A DNA stretch of 64,000 nt from Desulfatitalea alkaliphila (GTDB lineage Bacteria > Desulfobacterota > Desulfobacteria > Desulfobacterales > Desulfosarcinaceae), in contig NZ_JALJRB010000019.1 in NCBI RefSeq assembly GCF_022968795.1, positions 43,228-107,227 on the forward strand, in the 5' to 3' direction. How positions within the stretch are numbered: the stretch's first letter is position 1; every line of letters starts with the position of its first letter. The notes below the pieces were generated by a model. The model was not told the DNA's origin and ran no database searches. It saw nothing but the letters and a program-made list of their open reading frames with translations. A program made the position numbers and the translations under genes. Positions 17,936 through 27,171 of the stretch are shown one piece after another.

Positions 17936-18112
17936 TAGGAAGAGATTGATGACAACAAAATCTTGATTCATTTAACAATATGAATTAATTATAAAATAGA
18001 ATCTAAATCCGCTCCGTGCAAGGGGCGCGGAATGGCTCGCGAATACATTTTGCATCAAAAAATGTAGTTGATTATCCATTAAATGATGGAAGAAAGTGCC
18101 GATTGCATGGCC

Positions 18113-19357
18113 TCATTCATATATTTTTTCATCCGCTGCGTGGGCCTCGGCCGCATCGTTTTCGAAATCCCGTTCGGTCTTGCGGCCTTTGCCGGCAAGA
18201 TACTCCTTGTACCACTCATGGGCGATGATCATGCTCATCACCTCGTTGGAGCCGGTCCATATGGAGGCCAGGCGCAGGTCGCGGGCGATGCGTTCGACGG
18301 GAAACACGTTGGTGTAGCCGATGCCGCCCATGACCTGCATGGCGTTGTGGGCCACTTTCTGGCACGATTCGGTGACGAATTTCTTGGCCTGGCTAACCAT
18401 GCGGCGGGTCTGTTTGGCCGGTACGCCCGAATCGACCATGCGGGCGGTGGTGTAGATCATGCTGCGGGCGGCATCCAGCAGCATGGCGGCTTCAGCCACC
18501 TGGAAGCCGACCCCTTGGAACTGGGCGATGGGTTGACCGAAGGCCTTGCGTCGCGTTGTGTAGCCGGTGGCCACGGTCAGGGCGGGTCGGGCGGCGCCGA
18601 TGGTCATGGCCGCGGTGCCCAGCCGCTCGGGAATCATCATGGTGTTGAAAACGGCATAGCCGTTGTGCAGCTGACCCACGATGTTCTCTTTGGGCACCCG
18701 CACATCCTTGAACACCACCCGTCCGGCACCGCCGCCGCGGCTGCCCATCAGGCCATAAATATAGTCAACGCGGACCCCTTCACCCCGATCAACGATGAAA
18801 CAGGTGAGCGCCTTGTGGGGTTCGGCGTCGGGATCGGTTCGGGCATAGACCAGAAAATAGTCGGCGCCTTCTGCTCCCACGATGAACCGTTTCTGGCCGT
18901 TGAGGACAAAATGGTCCCCATGATCCACGGCTGCGGTGGTGGTGCCGAAAAAGTCCGAGCCGCCCCGGGGTTCGGTGAGGCACTCGGCGGCAAAAAGATC
19001 ACCCCGCAACAACGGCTTGACATATTTTTCCTTCTGTTCGTCGGTGCCGTGTAAAATGATGGCGTCGCACACCAACTCCGCGCCGACACCGAAGACGCAG
19101 GCGAAAATGTAGCCGAGTGTGCCGACCTCCTCCATGACCATGCAGGTGGAGACCCAGTCCATGCCCCGTCCGCCCCACTCCACGGGATACCGCACGCCGA
19201 AAAGGTTGCGACGGCCGGCCTCCTTGAGAAACGCCTTGGGAAACTGGATTTTGTCCTGGTCCATGTCCAGGATCATCTGTCGGGGCACCCAGCGCACCAG
19301 GTCCCGAACCTCTTCACGCAGTTGCTTCTGTGCGTCGCTCATCATGAAATCGAACAT
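18113..19357 (-). CDS. Acyl-CoA dehydrogenase
   Basis: A 414-aa flavoprotein of the acyl-CoA dehydrogenase family. It has the N-terminal helical domain, the middle beta domain (CLTEPRGGSDFFGTTTAAVDHGDHFVLNGQKRF, cut here as a region description) and a C-terminal helical bundle ending with QVMGGIGYTNVFPVERIARDLR. It oxidises an acyl-CoA at the alpha-beta position and passes electrons to ETF. ATG 19357 has a strong AGGAGG upstream; an earlier in-frame start overlaps that site. It lies between the two halves of the pilus locus, with its own upstream dyad at 19402-19424. The substrate is not readable. Confidence 0.92.
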   Translation of the reverse strand: MFDFMMSDAQKQLREEVRDLVRWVPRQMILDMDQDKIQFPKAFLKEAGRRNLFGVRYPVEWGGRGMDWVSTCMVMEEVGTLGYIFACVFGVGAELVCDAIILHGTDEQKEKYVKPLLRGDLFAAECLTEPRGGSDFFGTTTAAVDHGDHFVLNGQKRFIVGAEGADYFLVYARTDPDAEPHKALTCFIVDRGEGVRVDYIYGLMGSRGGGAGRVVFKDVRVPKENIVGQLHNGYAVFNTMMIPERLGTAAMTIGAARPALTVATGYTTRRKAFGQPIAQFQGVGFQVAEAAMLLDAARSMIYTTARMVDSGVPAKQTRRMVSQAKKFVTESCQKVAHNAMQVMGGIGYTNVFPVERIARDLRLASIWTGSNEVMSMIIAHEWYKEYLAGKGRKTERDFENDAAEAHAADEKIYE

Positions 19358-19401
19358 CAGGGGACCTCCTTTTTTCAAAATGGTGTTTTACCGAATATGC
19401 T

Positions 19402-19424
19402 CCAACTTGGAAGTTTCGAGTTGG
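19402..19424. promoter_or_regulatory. Inverted repeat upstream of acyl-CoA dehydrogenase
   Basis: CCAACT and AGTTGG arms separated by 11 bp, about 45 nt before the start codon. It could be a repressor operator of the TetR or FadR kind or a small hairpin. No regulator gene is adjacent. Confidence 0.3.
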
Positions 19425-19443
19425 CCGGGTCGGAAAAGGGGAC

Positions 19444-19883
19444 AGTTTAAAGTTTAAAGTTTAAAGTTTCAAGCAAGGAATGCTATCGATTATAGATGGT
19501 TGGGGTGGGCGCACGCCACAGTTGATTGAATTCCCATAATTTTCCATCGAAATCGAAATCGCTATCGGGATCGAAAGCGAATGCTTTTCGTCCATAACAC
19601 CCGGCGACTTTTGTATTTTCGGCATCTCTTGAAGTCAAATGCGCTGTGCTCAGGCATTTCATAGGATGTGCGGGAGGATCAGTGATACCCGGGCATGGCG
19701 TGCCGAGCCCGTGCGGGAGGATCGGGGATACCGGGGCACGGCGTGCCATAGGATCGGATCTTATTGGGCACGGCATGCCGTGCCCCAACGGGTTGGTGAA
19801 CGGCTCCATCTGCTCGACTACCCTCAAACCCATATAATCGATAGAATTCATTAACTTAAAACTTAACACGTAACACTTAAAAC
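19444..19883. repeat. Repeat element B: inverted ends, palindromes and GAT run inside
   Basis: About 440 bp upstream of the acyl-CoA dehydrogenase, ending at the stop of the sigma-54 activator gene. The left end carries GTTTAAA heptamers, then GCAAGGAATGCTATCGATT. The right end carries the inverted GTTTTAA/GTGTTAA type, joined to ATCGATTATA. The interior has a GATNNC run on the - strand (19548-19581) and several CACGGCGTGCC palindromes (19676-19790). The right ~200 bp match element C. Confidence 0.8.
19548..19581 (-). repeat. GATNNC hexamer run inside element B
   Basis: On the - strand, GAT units at 6-bp steps (GATCCC GATAGC GATTTC). Same motif as in elements A and C. Confidence 0.65.
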
Positions 19884-19887
19884 TCCC

Positions 19888-21228
19888 TTATCGCTTAAAC
19901 ACTCCCGCATCAATCTCATACTTTTTCAACCGATGCCACAAACTGCGTTCCTTGATACCCAGGATTTCCGCGGCTTGTTTTTGGACACCGCGGGTTTGGG
20001 AGAGGGCGTTTACGATCATCTGCTTTTCGATGGTGCGCAGGCGTTCGTCCAGGGCCGCGGCGCCGTTGGGTAGGGGTGGGGCGGGGGTTTGCAGGGGGGT
20101 GGTTATGTTTTGCAGGATGGCGGACGGCAGGTGATTGGGTTCGATGGTGGCGCCCGCGAGAACGGCGGCCGACTGGATGGCGTTTTGCAATTCGCGGACG
20201 TTGCCGGGCCAGGCGTGGGCCGTCAGCAGGTGCATGGTGGCGGGGGCGAAATGTTTTTCCGGGGCGACCTGGTCCAGCAGGTGTTCGGCCAGCAGGGGGA
20301 TGTCCTCGCGGCGCTCCCGCAGCGGGGGCAGTTGGATCACGAACACGTTGAGTCGATAGAACAGGTCCTGGCGAAACAGCTCCTGTTGCACCATTTCAGG
20401 CAGATTCTTGTTGGTGGCGGCGATGAAGCGGGCCGCCACGGTGATGGGATGAATGCCGCCCACCCGGACGATGCGCTTTTCCTCCAGGGCGCGCAGCATC
20501 TTGGCCTGGGTCTCCAAGGGCATGTCCCCGATTTCGTCAAGAAAAAGGGTGCCCGCGCCGGCCAGCTCCATCTTGCCCGGTTTGCGATTGACGGCGCCGG
20601 TGAAGGCGCCTTTTTCGTGGCCGAAGAGTTCGCTTTCCAGAAGGCCTTCAGGGATGGCGGCGCAATTCATGGCCACGAAGGGGTGGGACTGGTGGCGACT
20701 GTGGCGGTGGATGCTGTGGGCCACCAGCTCTTTGCCGGTGCCGGTTTCACCGGCGATCAAAACGATGGCGTCGGTGGGCGCAACCTTGAGGATCTGGTTG
20801 AGGACGGCCCGAATGGCGGTGCTTTGGCCCACAATTTCCGGAAAGAGCGTTCGTGCTTCCACCTTGCTCAGTATTTCAGTGACTTGATCGAACACCCGCT
20901 CGAAGCGATGCAGCTCGGGATCGCCGGTGGCGTGGGGCGGGTCGTTTTCCATGCCGATGTCCCGCAAGACCCCCATGGTTTGGGTGCGGTCCACGAACCG
21001 GCGCACGGGGGCGATGAGGAATTTGACCACCAGCAGACCGCAAGCGAAGGTGAGGGTCGTCAGGACGGCGCCCCATGCGAGCAGGGGCCATTCGGGCGGC
21101 AGGTGGCGATCCAGGTAAAAACGGGTCAGGCGATAGGCGGAGAGCAGGGACAGGATGGTCAGACCGGCGAAGATGACCGGTATGATGACGTAAAGATTGA
21201 TGTTGAAGCGCAGGTCTTTCATGGTCAT
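19888..21228 (-). CDS. Membrane-anchored sigma-54-dependent transcriptional activator
   Basis: A 446-aa NtrC-type activator without a receiver domain. Two N-terminal membrane helices (about 8-31 and 48-68) take its place. The AAA+ domain (about 135-360) has Walker A GETGTGKE, the GAFTGA loop (HEKGAFTGAVNRK) that contacts sigma-54, and Walker B GTLFLDEIGDM. A FIS-type HTH ends the protein (QKQAAEILGIKERSLWHRLKKYEI). The ATG 21228 choice gives an ATGA overlap with the platform-protein gene, so it is made with the pilus assembly proteins. It probably drives the pilin promoter at 17920-17935. What it senses at the membrane is unknown. Confidence 0.9.
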   Translation of the reverse strand: MTMKDLRFNINLYVIIPVIFAGLTILSLLSAYRLTRFYLDRHLPPEWPLLAWGAVLTTLTFACGLLVVKFLIAPVRRFVDRTQTMGVLRDIGMENDPPHATGDPELHRFERVFDQVTEILSKVEARTLFPEIVGQSTAIRAVLNQILKVAPTDAIVLIAGETGTGKELVAHSIHRHSRHQSHPFVAMNCAAIPEGLLESELFGHEKGAFTGAVNRKPGKMELAGAGTLFLDEIGDMPLETQAKMLRALEEKRIVRVGGIHPITVAARFIAATNKNLPEMVQQELFRQDLFYRLNVFVIQLPPLRERREDIPLLAEHLLDQVAPEKHFAPATMHLLTAHAWPGNVRELQNAIQSAAVLAGATIEPNHLPSAILQNITTPLQTPAPPLPNGAAALDERLRTIEKQMIVNALSQTRGVQKQAAEILGIKERSLWHRLKKYEIDAGVFKR

Positions 21229-22445
21229 CGCACGACGCGGGACAGATCCCACATGGGCATGTAAATGGCCAGGGCGAAAAAGCCGATGACCACGGCCATG
21301 CCCACGATCAGAATCGGACCGAGGGAGTCATTGAACCGTTTGACCGCATGGGACAACTCCCAGTCGTAATGGGCGGCGATCTCGCCGAGCATCTCTTCCA
21401 GGTTGCCGGAGGCCTCACCGATGGCGGTCATGTTGATGACGATGGGGGTGAAGTATTGGGAGCGGCGCAACGGTTCGGCGATGCCCCGGCCTTCTTCCAG
21501 CTGTCCCATCAATTGGGTGAACTCCCTTGCAATGGCGCTGTTGTTCACCGTGTCCGCCAAAATGCGCATGGAATCGAGGATGGCGACACCGCTGGCTTGC
21601 AGAATGGCGAAGATGCTGGCGAAGCGCGACATTGCGGCTTTGCGGAACAGCGGCCCCAGCAAGGGAAGATGCAGCAAAAGGCGGTCTTTTTGGAAGCGGC
21701 CGTTTTCGCTGCGCAGAAACAGGGTCAGGGCCACCAGCGCGATTGCGCTGACCGTCAACAGGACCGGCCACCACTGCCGTAAGAACTCGTACATCAGGAT
21801 GCAAATGCGGGTCAGCAGGGGCAACTCCAGGCCCGAGCGAATGAAGATGGCGGAGAATTTGGGGATGACAAAGGTCAGCAGAACGAAAAAGGCCACTGCC
21901 AGAAAAATCAGCACGATGGCCGGGTATTGCAGGGCCGAACGGATTTCGCTGCGAATGCGGTGCTCGTGCTCCAGGATGTGGATCAACCGATCCATCACCT
22001 CGGGCAGGGCGCCGCTGGCTTCACCGGCCCGGATCATGCTGCAGTAAAGGGGCGAAAACACCTTGGGGTGGCGACGGAAGGCTTCGTGCAGGCTCGCGCC
22101 TTGGGTGATGTCCTGGGCCATGGCGATGACCACCTTGCGCAAGCGGGGGTCTTCGCTCTGCACCTCCAGGGTGCGCAGCAGCGTTAGCATCGGGATGCCG
22201 GCCCGAATCATGGTACGGAACTGCTTTGTGAAGAGAATCAGCTCCGGCGCGCGCACCGGATGCAGGCGGGCGGAGAAGCCGTCCAGAAGCTGCTGGATGC
22301 GCGGGGCTTTCTGCGGGCGGACCTTCTCGGGGATCAACCCGTTGTTGACCAGGGCCGCATTGGCCGCCGCCAGGTTCTCCGCCTCCATTGAGCCGGAAAT
22401 GGCGGCGCCGCTCTGGTTGATGGCCTGGTAGCTGTAAGTGGGCAT
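21225..22445 (-). CDS. mshG: Type IV pilus inner-membrane platform protein (GspF/PilC/MshG family)
   Basis: A 406-aa platform protein with two GspF domains (about 70-190 and 270-395). Each carries the conserved pattern LVGMIRAGE-like (here YCSMIRAGEASGALPEVMDRL and VINMTAIGEASGNLEEMLGEIA regions), and three membrane helices lie at about 170-190, 220-240 and 375-395. It sits in the inner membrane and couples the ATPase to fibre growth. It follows the ATPase gene by 13 nt, as in MSHA clusters. The mshG name rests on gene order; PilC would be equally valid by family. Confidence 0.88.
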   Translation of the reverse strand: MPTYSYQAINQSGAAISGSMEAENLAAANAALVNNGLIPEKVRPQKAPRIQQLLDGFSARLHPVRAPELILFTKQFRTMIRAGIPMLTLLRTLEVQSEDPRLRKVVIAMAQDITQGASLHEAFRRHPKVFSPLYCSMIRAGEASGALPEVMDRLIHILEHEHRIRSEIRSALQYPAIVLIFLAVAFFVLLTFVIPKFSAIFIRSGLELPLLTRICILMYEFLRQWWPVLLTVSAIALVALTLFLRSENGRFQKDRLLLHLPLLGPLFRKAAMSRFASIFAILQASGVAILDSMRILADTVNNSAIAREFTQLMGQLEEGRGIAEPLRRSQYFTPIVINMTAIGEASGNLEEMLGEIAAHYDWELSHAVKRFNDSLGPILIVGMAVVIGFFALAIYMPMWDLSRVVR

Positions 22446-22458
22446 GGCGTACCTTACA

Positions 22459-24171
22459 TCACATCATGACCGCCGAGGCGGCTTCGTCCAGAGTGGTGAT
22501 GCCCCGGGCCACCTTGTCGGCGGCATCCTCCTTGAGGGTGCGCAGACGCCCGGATTGATGGGCGGCGCGGGTGATTTCGCGGGCCGAGCAGCGTTTCAGA
22601 ATCATCTCCTGCACCATGTCGTCGATCAGCAGCACCTCGAAAATGCCGGTGCGCCCCTTGTATCCTTTGTCCATGCAGTTGAAGCAGCCGGCGCCCTTGA
22701 CGTATTCGGCATCCTTTTTGTCTTCCAGGCCCCAGAAGCGCAGGGCGGATCGGGGGGGATCGTAGGGTTTTTTACAGTAAGGGCACACCTTGCGCACCAA
22801 CCGTTGGGCAATGGAAACCAGCATCACCGAAGAAACCAGAAAGGGTTCCACGCCCATGTCGATGAAACGGGTGATGGCGCCGGCGGCATCGTTGGTGTGC
22901 ACCGTGCTCAGCACCCGGTGACCGGTCAGGGCGGCTTGCACCGCGATTTGGGCCGTTTCGGCGTCGCGGGTTTCGCCCACCATGATCACATCCGGATCCT
23001 GGCGCATGATGGCCCGCAAGCCGCCGGCGAAGGTCATGCCGGCTTTGCGGTTGAGCTGGATCTGACGGATCTTGCCCACCCGGTACTCCACCGGGTCCTC
23101 CAGGGTCAGGATGTTGATGTCGGGCTGGTTGATGCGCTTGAGTATGGCGTAGAGGGTGGTGCTCTTGCCGCTGCCGGTGGGGCCGGTGCTCAGGATCATG
23201 CCGTAGGGTTTGAAAATCATCTCGGACAGCTTTTGGATGTCCCCCGGATTCATGCCCAGTTCTTCCAGCGAGTAGATCCCGCTGCTGGTGTCCAGCAGCC
23301 GCAGCACCATGTTTTCGCCGTAGATGGTGGGGATGGTCGATGCCCGGATGTTGATCTCCTTGTTGTCCATGCGGATGGTGAAGCGGCCGTCCTGGGGTAT
23401 CCGCGAGAGGGAGATGTCCATGTTGGCCAGGATTTTCAGGCGCGACACGGTGAGCAGGTGCATCGATTTGGGCGGCGCGGGCACTTCGTGCAGCTTGCCG
23501 TCCACCCGGAAGCGCACTTGCACGCGGTCCTTTTCCGGGCTGATGTGCACGTCGCTGGCGCCTTCGCGCACCGCCTGGGAGAGAATGGAGTTGACCAGGC
23601 GCACCACCGGGGCCTCTTCGGCCATATCCTGCAGGGAGCGCACTTCCAGATCTTCCACGCCGCGCTGTTCGGGGTCCCCGCCGCCGGTGTGCTCGATCTC
23701 CATCTCCTCCATGCGTTCCAGCACGCCCCCCATGGTGGAGTAGGTGCCGTAGAGACTGCCCATCAGGTGGTTCCACTCCGGGTAGGTGCAGATGACCGGC
23801 TCCACCTCCAGGTTGGTGTACACCTCGATGGCGTCCAGGGCGGTGATGTCGGTGGGGTCGGTCATGGCGACGGTGATCAGGGAGTTGGCCCGTGCCAGGG
23901 CGATGGCCTGATACTTCTGCACCATCTCCAGGGGCAGGAACTCGGCCATTTGAATGTCGATGGGATAGTTGTCGGGGTGATACTTTTCGATCCGCAGCTG
24001 GCGGGAGATCAGGTCGGCGATCTGGGGACCGCCCACCATGCCCTCGTGCACCAGGAACTGCCCCAGCTTCATGTGGCTGCGGCGATGGTCCACCACCGCC
24101 TGCTTGAGCTGGTCGTCGGTGATCAGGCCGGCCTCCACCAACATTTCGCCCAGTCGTTTCCGTTCCCTCAC
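22459..24171 (-). CDS. mshE: Type IV pilus assembly ATPase with MshEN-type N-terminal domain
   Basis: A 570-aa GspE/PilB-family ATPase: Walker A GPTGSGKSTTLYAIL, Asp box, Walker B and a C4 zinc site (CPYCKKPY and CFNCMDKGY). The N-terminus shows two 24-residue MshEN-like motifs at 6-29 (RLGEMLVEAGLI) and 35-58 (KLGQFLVHEGMV) with the exact 5-residue spacer RRSHM. In MshE these two motifs bind c-di-GMP. Here motif 1 ends in His rather than Gln, and motif 2 starts with Lys rather than Arg, so binding could be weaker or altered. It powers pilus extension. The start is GTG 24171 after GGAGG. Confidence 0.92.
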   Translation of the reverse strand: MRERKRLGEMLVEAGLITDDQLKQAVVDHRRSHMKLGQFLVHEGMVGGPQIADLISRQLRIEKYHPDNYPIDIQMAEFLPLEMVQKYQAIALARANSLITVAMTDPTDITALDAIEVYTNLEVEPVICTYPEWNHLMGSLYGTYSTMGGVLERMEEMEIEHTGGGDPEQRGVEDLEVRSLQDMAEEAPVVRLVNSILSQAVREGASDVHISPEKDRVQVRFRVDGKLHEVPAPPKSMHLLTVSRLKILANMDISLSRIPQDGRFTIRMDNKEINIRASTIPTIYGENMVLRLLDTSSGIYSLEELGMNPGDIQKLSEMIFKPYGMILSTGPTGSGKSTTLYAILKRINQPDINILTLEDPVEYRVGKIRQIQLNRKAGMTFAGGLRAIMRQDPDVIMVGETRDAETAQIAVQAALTGHRVLSTVHTNDAAGAITRFIDMGVEPFLVSSVMLVSIAQRLVRKVCPYCKKPYDPPRSALRFWGLEDKKDAEYVKGAGCFNCMDKGYKGRTGIFEVLLIDDMVQEMILKRCSAREITRAAHQSGRLRTLKEDAADKVARGITTLDEAASAVMM

Positions 24172-24231
24172 GCAACCTCCGCCATCGGTTTCACCCGCCG
24201 CCTTTGGGCCTTTTCAATGCTTTATCCACTG

Positions 24232-24441
24232 TTAGAAGGGAATCTCTTCATCCAGCTCATCATCAAAATCGCGCGACATCATATCGGCGGCCAATTCCAG
24301 GAACACACCTTGTGATTTACACAAATTCTTTATAATCCGGCTGTAGGCCTCTTTTTCATTAACGTCTTTCGTTTTGGCCATCGCCTTTAGTGCTGAATTG
24401 ATTTCCTTGGATAAACCATCCATGATTTGATCCGGATCCAT
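24232..24441 (-). CDS. Small acidic hypothetical protein in pilus operon
   Basis: A 69-aa helical, charged protein (MDPDQIMDGLSKEINSALKA), ending DDELDEEIPF. Its ATG directly follows the secretin stop, and its ribosome site GAGGGAG lies inside the last secretin codons, so it is translationally coupled. It occupies the place where MSHA operons encode MshM and MshN. No family is recognised. It may be a small chaperone or adaptor of the ATPase (speculation). Confidence 0.75.
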   Translation of the reverse strand: MDPDQIMDGLSKEINSALKAMAKTKDVNEKEAYSRIIKNLCKSQGVFLELAADMMSRDFDDELDEEIPF

Positions 24442-26043
24442 TCAATCTCCCTCAATAGTTTCTGGAAAAAGGGTTTGCTTTCCGCTCGGCGATGCCTTTT
24501 CCGCCGCCGCGGGCCGAGGTTTGAGAATGTGGGGCGTTATGAAAATCAGCAGCTCCTGCATCTCTTCGCTCTTGCCGGTGCTTTTGAAAAGATGCCCCAG
24601 CAGCGGCACCTTGCGTATCCATGGCACGCCCGCTTCGCTGTTCTGGGTGGTGTTTTTTTTCAGGCCGCCGATCACCGTGGTCTGGCCGTCGAAAAGGATC
24701 ACGTTGGTGGCGGCCTTCTTGGTGACGATGGTCGGGTAGGTGAGCACGGTGCGGGAAAAATCCACCTCGTTCTTAGTGGTCATGATCTCCAGCTTGAGCA
24801 CATCTTCCTGGATCACGTAGGGGGTCACCTCCAAGCTGAGCAGGGCCTCCTTGTAGATGACATTGGAGCTGTCGCTGAGAACCACCGGGATGGGCACTTC
24901 GTCGCCGCTCTCGATGACCGCCTTGGTGTTGTCCAGGGTGGTGATGGAAGGGCTGGAAAGGATGTTCAGCATTCCTTCTTCCTCCAGGGCGGAGAGCTGC
25001 AACGCCAGAAGGCCGCTGGAGCCTTCGGCGATGAGGCCCAGGAAGAGGCCGGCGCCCTCCGTCGTGGCGTTGCTCAAATTGGCCGGAAAGTTGATGCCCG
25101 TGCCCGCGGGTGGGTTGATGCCCTGGCCCGATCCCGGTTGCTGCCCGCCGACGGCGCCGGTGGCATTGGGTGATATCCAGTAGCCGCGACTGCTGTTGTG
25201 GTACAGGCCGCCCCACTGCACGCCCAGTTCGCGGGCCGTGCTGCTGGTGGTTTCGACGATGTGGGCCTCGATGTGGATCTGGGGCGTGGGGCGATCCAGG
25301 GCCTTGATCATGGGAATGATTCTGTCGATATCGCTGGGGGTGGCCTGCACGATCAGCGAGTTGGTGTGGGTGTCGACCATCACGGTGCCCACCGGCTCGC
25401 CGGCCTTTTCGGCGCTGATCACCCGCGATACGTTTTCCCGCAACCGTTCGGCGCTGGAAAAGTCGACCGGGATGATGGTGGTCACCAAAGGCGCCCGGAT
25501 CTCCAGTTCGCGGCGCTTGGCCAGGATGCGCTCTTCGGCCTCCAGGTTTTTCAAGTCCCGTTCGCGGTCCTCGATGGTGACGATGCGCAGGATCTCCCCC
25601 TCCCAGTCGTAATCCAATCCTTGGGATTTCAGTACGCCGACGAACACCTGGTTCCAGGGCGCGTTGTTCACATTGATGCTCAGGCGTCCCGTGACGCTCT
25701 CGTTGATCATGATGTTCAGATCCACGGCGCGGGCCAGTGCGCGCAGCAACACCGGCACCTCGGCCAGGTGCATTTTCAAGGTGACGGGTCCATCGGGCAG
25801 GTCCCGTGCCGGCCCTGCCGATGCGCTGCCGGTGCCGCCGACCGTCTCGATCTGTTTGGGTTGCAAGGCGATGGAGCGTTCCCGCGCGCTCGGTGAGTAC
25901 CCGCCACTTTGTTCCGCTTTTTGTCGCCACACTTCCAGGGGCGAGGGTTGGGATTCCCGTGCGTCATGGGCGCATCCCCAAAACCAGACGATGCCCAGCA
26001 TCATGACCGCCAACATTGCCCATCTGCATCCGGCACCCTTCAT
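24442..26043 (-). CDS. mshL: Outer-membrane secretin lipoprotein (MshL/PilQ/GspD family)
   Basis: A 533-aa secretin. The signal peptide ends in a lipobox with Cys24 (WFWGC). A short STN-like domain (about 80-150, VDLNIMINESVTGRLSINV) and NolW-like repeat (about 190-260) precede the secretin core (about 340-520, VPWIRKVPLLGHLFKS, LLIFITPHIL). It forms the outer-membrane ring through which the pilus exits. I start it at ATG 26043, preceded by GGGGAT; the frame stays open upstream only as a shadow of the PilP-like gene. A Gly/Pro-rich insert (about 295-320) is specific to this copy. Confidence 0.93.
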   Translation of the reverse strand: MKGAGCRWAMLAVMMLGIVWFWGCAHDARESQPSPLEVWRQKAEQSGGYSPSARERSIALQPKQIETVGGTGSASAGPARDLPDGPVTLKMHLAEVPVLLRALARAVDLNIMINESVTGRLSINVNNAPWNQVFVGVLKSQGLDYDWEGEILRIVTIEDRERDLKNLEAEERILAKRRELEIRAPLVTTIIPVDFSSAERLRENVSRVISAEKAGEPVGTVMVDTHTNSLIVQATPSDIDRIIPMIKALDRPTPQIHIEAHIVETTSSTARELGVQWGGLYHNSSRGYWISPNATGAVGGQQPGSGQGINPPAGTGINFPANLSNATTEGAGLFLGLIAEGSSGLLALQLSALEEEGMLNILSSPSITTLDNTKAVIESGDEVPIPVVLSDSSNVIYKEALLSLEVTPYVIQEDVLKLEIMTTKNEVDFSRTVLTYPTIVTKKAATNVILFDGQTTVIGGLKKNTTQNSEAGVPWIRKVPLLGHLFKSTGKSEEMQELLIFITPHILKPRPAAAEKASPSGKQTLFPETIEGD

Positions 26044-26102
26044 TTGATCCCCGTCGTCTTCCGTTTGGTGTGTTCCATATCCATCCCGCCTGTGCGGGGC
26101 GT

Positions 26103-26627
26103 TCAATCCATCTCCCGCAGCGGCAGCACGATCCGGTGGGCGCTGCCCACCTTGCCGAGCACCACCCGCTGCTCCGATATGCTGTGCACATAGAGGCCAT
26201 CGGTGCCCAGGGCTTCTCCCCGGGCATACTCCATACCATTGATGATCGCCATGCGGGTCTCGCCGAACCGCAAAAACCCCGTGAAGGCAAAAGCCGGCGG
26301 GCCGCTGGACGCCGCGGCGGCGCGCGCCGAGTCGCCTTGCCTTTGGCCCGGCTGGCTGGAAAGGGGCCTGAGCGAGGCGATGAACGGATCTTCGGTCCAC
26401 GGCGCGAGCGCCTGAGCGATGACGTGCCGGTCGGCATCGGAGATCACCTGCTCGCCCGCTTTGCGGCTCATCTCCTCGGCGAACCGGCGCACCTCTTCCA
26501 GCGAGGCATCCCTGCCAGGCGGTTGGGTGGCCCGGCCGGTGCCCACGCTTTTGCCGAGCAGTTCGTGGGCACCGTAGACCAGGGTGAGGCACATGACGGC
26601 CACGATCCATTTTTCGCGCATGCTCAT
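26103..26627 (-). CDS. PilP/MshK-like pilus assembly protein
   Basis: A 174-aa protein with one N-terminal membrane segment (about 6-25), a low-complexity linker and a C-terminal small beta domain (about 115-174, FTGFLRFGETRMAIINGMEY, YVHSISEQRVVLGK). It resembles the HR/GspC-like domain of PilP and MshK. It is likely the periplasmic link between the inner-membrane PilM-N-O complex and the secretin. It lies 16 nt after the PilO-like gene and 59 nt before the secretin gene. Similarity is at fold level and its assignment rests partly on order. Confidence 0.75.
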   Translation of the reverse strand: MSMREKWIVAVMCLTLVYGAHELLGKSVGTGRATQPPGRDASLEEVRRFAEEMSRKAGEQVISDADRHVIAQALAPWTEDPFIASLRPLSSQPGQRQGDSARAAAASSGPPAFAFTGFLRFGETRMAIINGMEYARGEALGTDGLYVHSISEQRVVLGKVGSAHRIVLPLREMD

Positions 26628-26643
26628 AGGGCCCTCGCCCGAT

Positions 26644-27171
26644 CTACATCGGGTTCAAAACCAATCGCAACGCCATTCGCCGGCGATCTTCCCGCGTGTG
26701 AATGCCGACCGAAGTGATGGCGTTGATGTAAGGCAGTTGACAAAGCCGGAACAACAACGGTTGAAAGTCGACAAAATCACCACTGAAGACGACGTTCATC
26801 ACGAGTTGGGTGTTTTCTTGCAAATAACTGGCGGGGTCGGGTGCGGCGCTTTCGAAAACCACCCGGTGTTCGCGGGCCATCTCCGTGAAGACCCCCTGAA
26901 TGTCATCGATGGAGGGTAACGGCGCATCGTTGTCTGCCGGAATCGGCAGCTGTTCCGGCAGACGATGTCGGCTCTGGCGGATCAGGGTTCGATAAACCGG
27001 GTGGAGCAACTCCTGGGACTGCACCCGCTGCGTCAGCGTCGCCACACGGTTATCCATTTCCTTCATGGTCCGCAGATTCGGGAGAACGAACAACAACAAA
27101 AAAGCGACAATGGCGGCACCGCAAAGGCCGAGCCACACCAGGTGCCGGTTGGACAAACGGTTCAGGATCAT
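26644..27171 (-). CDS. PilO/MshJ-like pilus assembly protein
   Basis: A 175-aa protein: short cytoplasmic start, one membrane helix (about 11-31, LVWLGLCGAAIVAFLLLFVL), coiled coil (about 35-65) and a ferredoxin-like C-terminal domain (YINAITSVGIHTREDRRRMALRL). This is the PilO/MshJ layout. It overlaps the PilM-PilN fusion gene by ATGA. It should dimerise with the PilN half of that protein in the inner-membrane alignment complex. Confidence 0.85.
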   Translation of the reverse strand: MILNRLSNRHLVWLGLCGAAIVAFLLLFVLPNLRTMKEMDNRVATLTQRVQSQELLHPVYRTLIRQSRHRLPEQLPIPADNDAPLPSIDDIQGVFTEMAREHRVVFESAAPDPASYLQENTQLVMNVVFSGDFVDFQPLLFRLCQLPYINAITSVGIHTREDRRRMALRLVLNPM

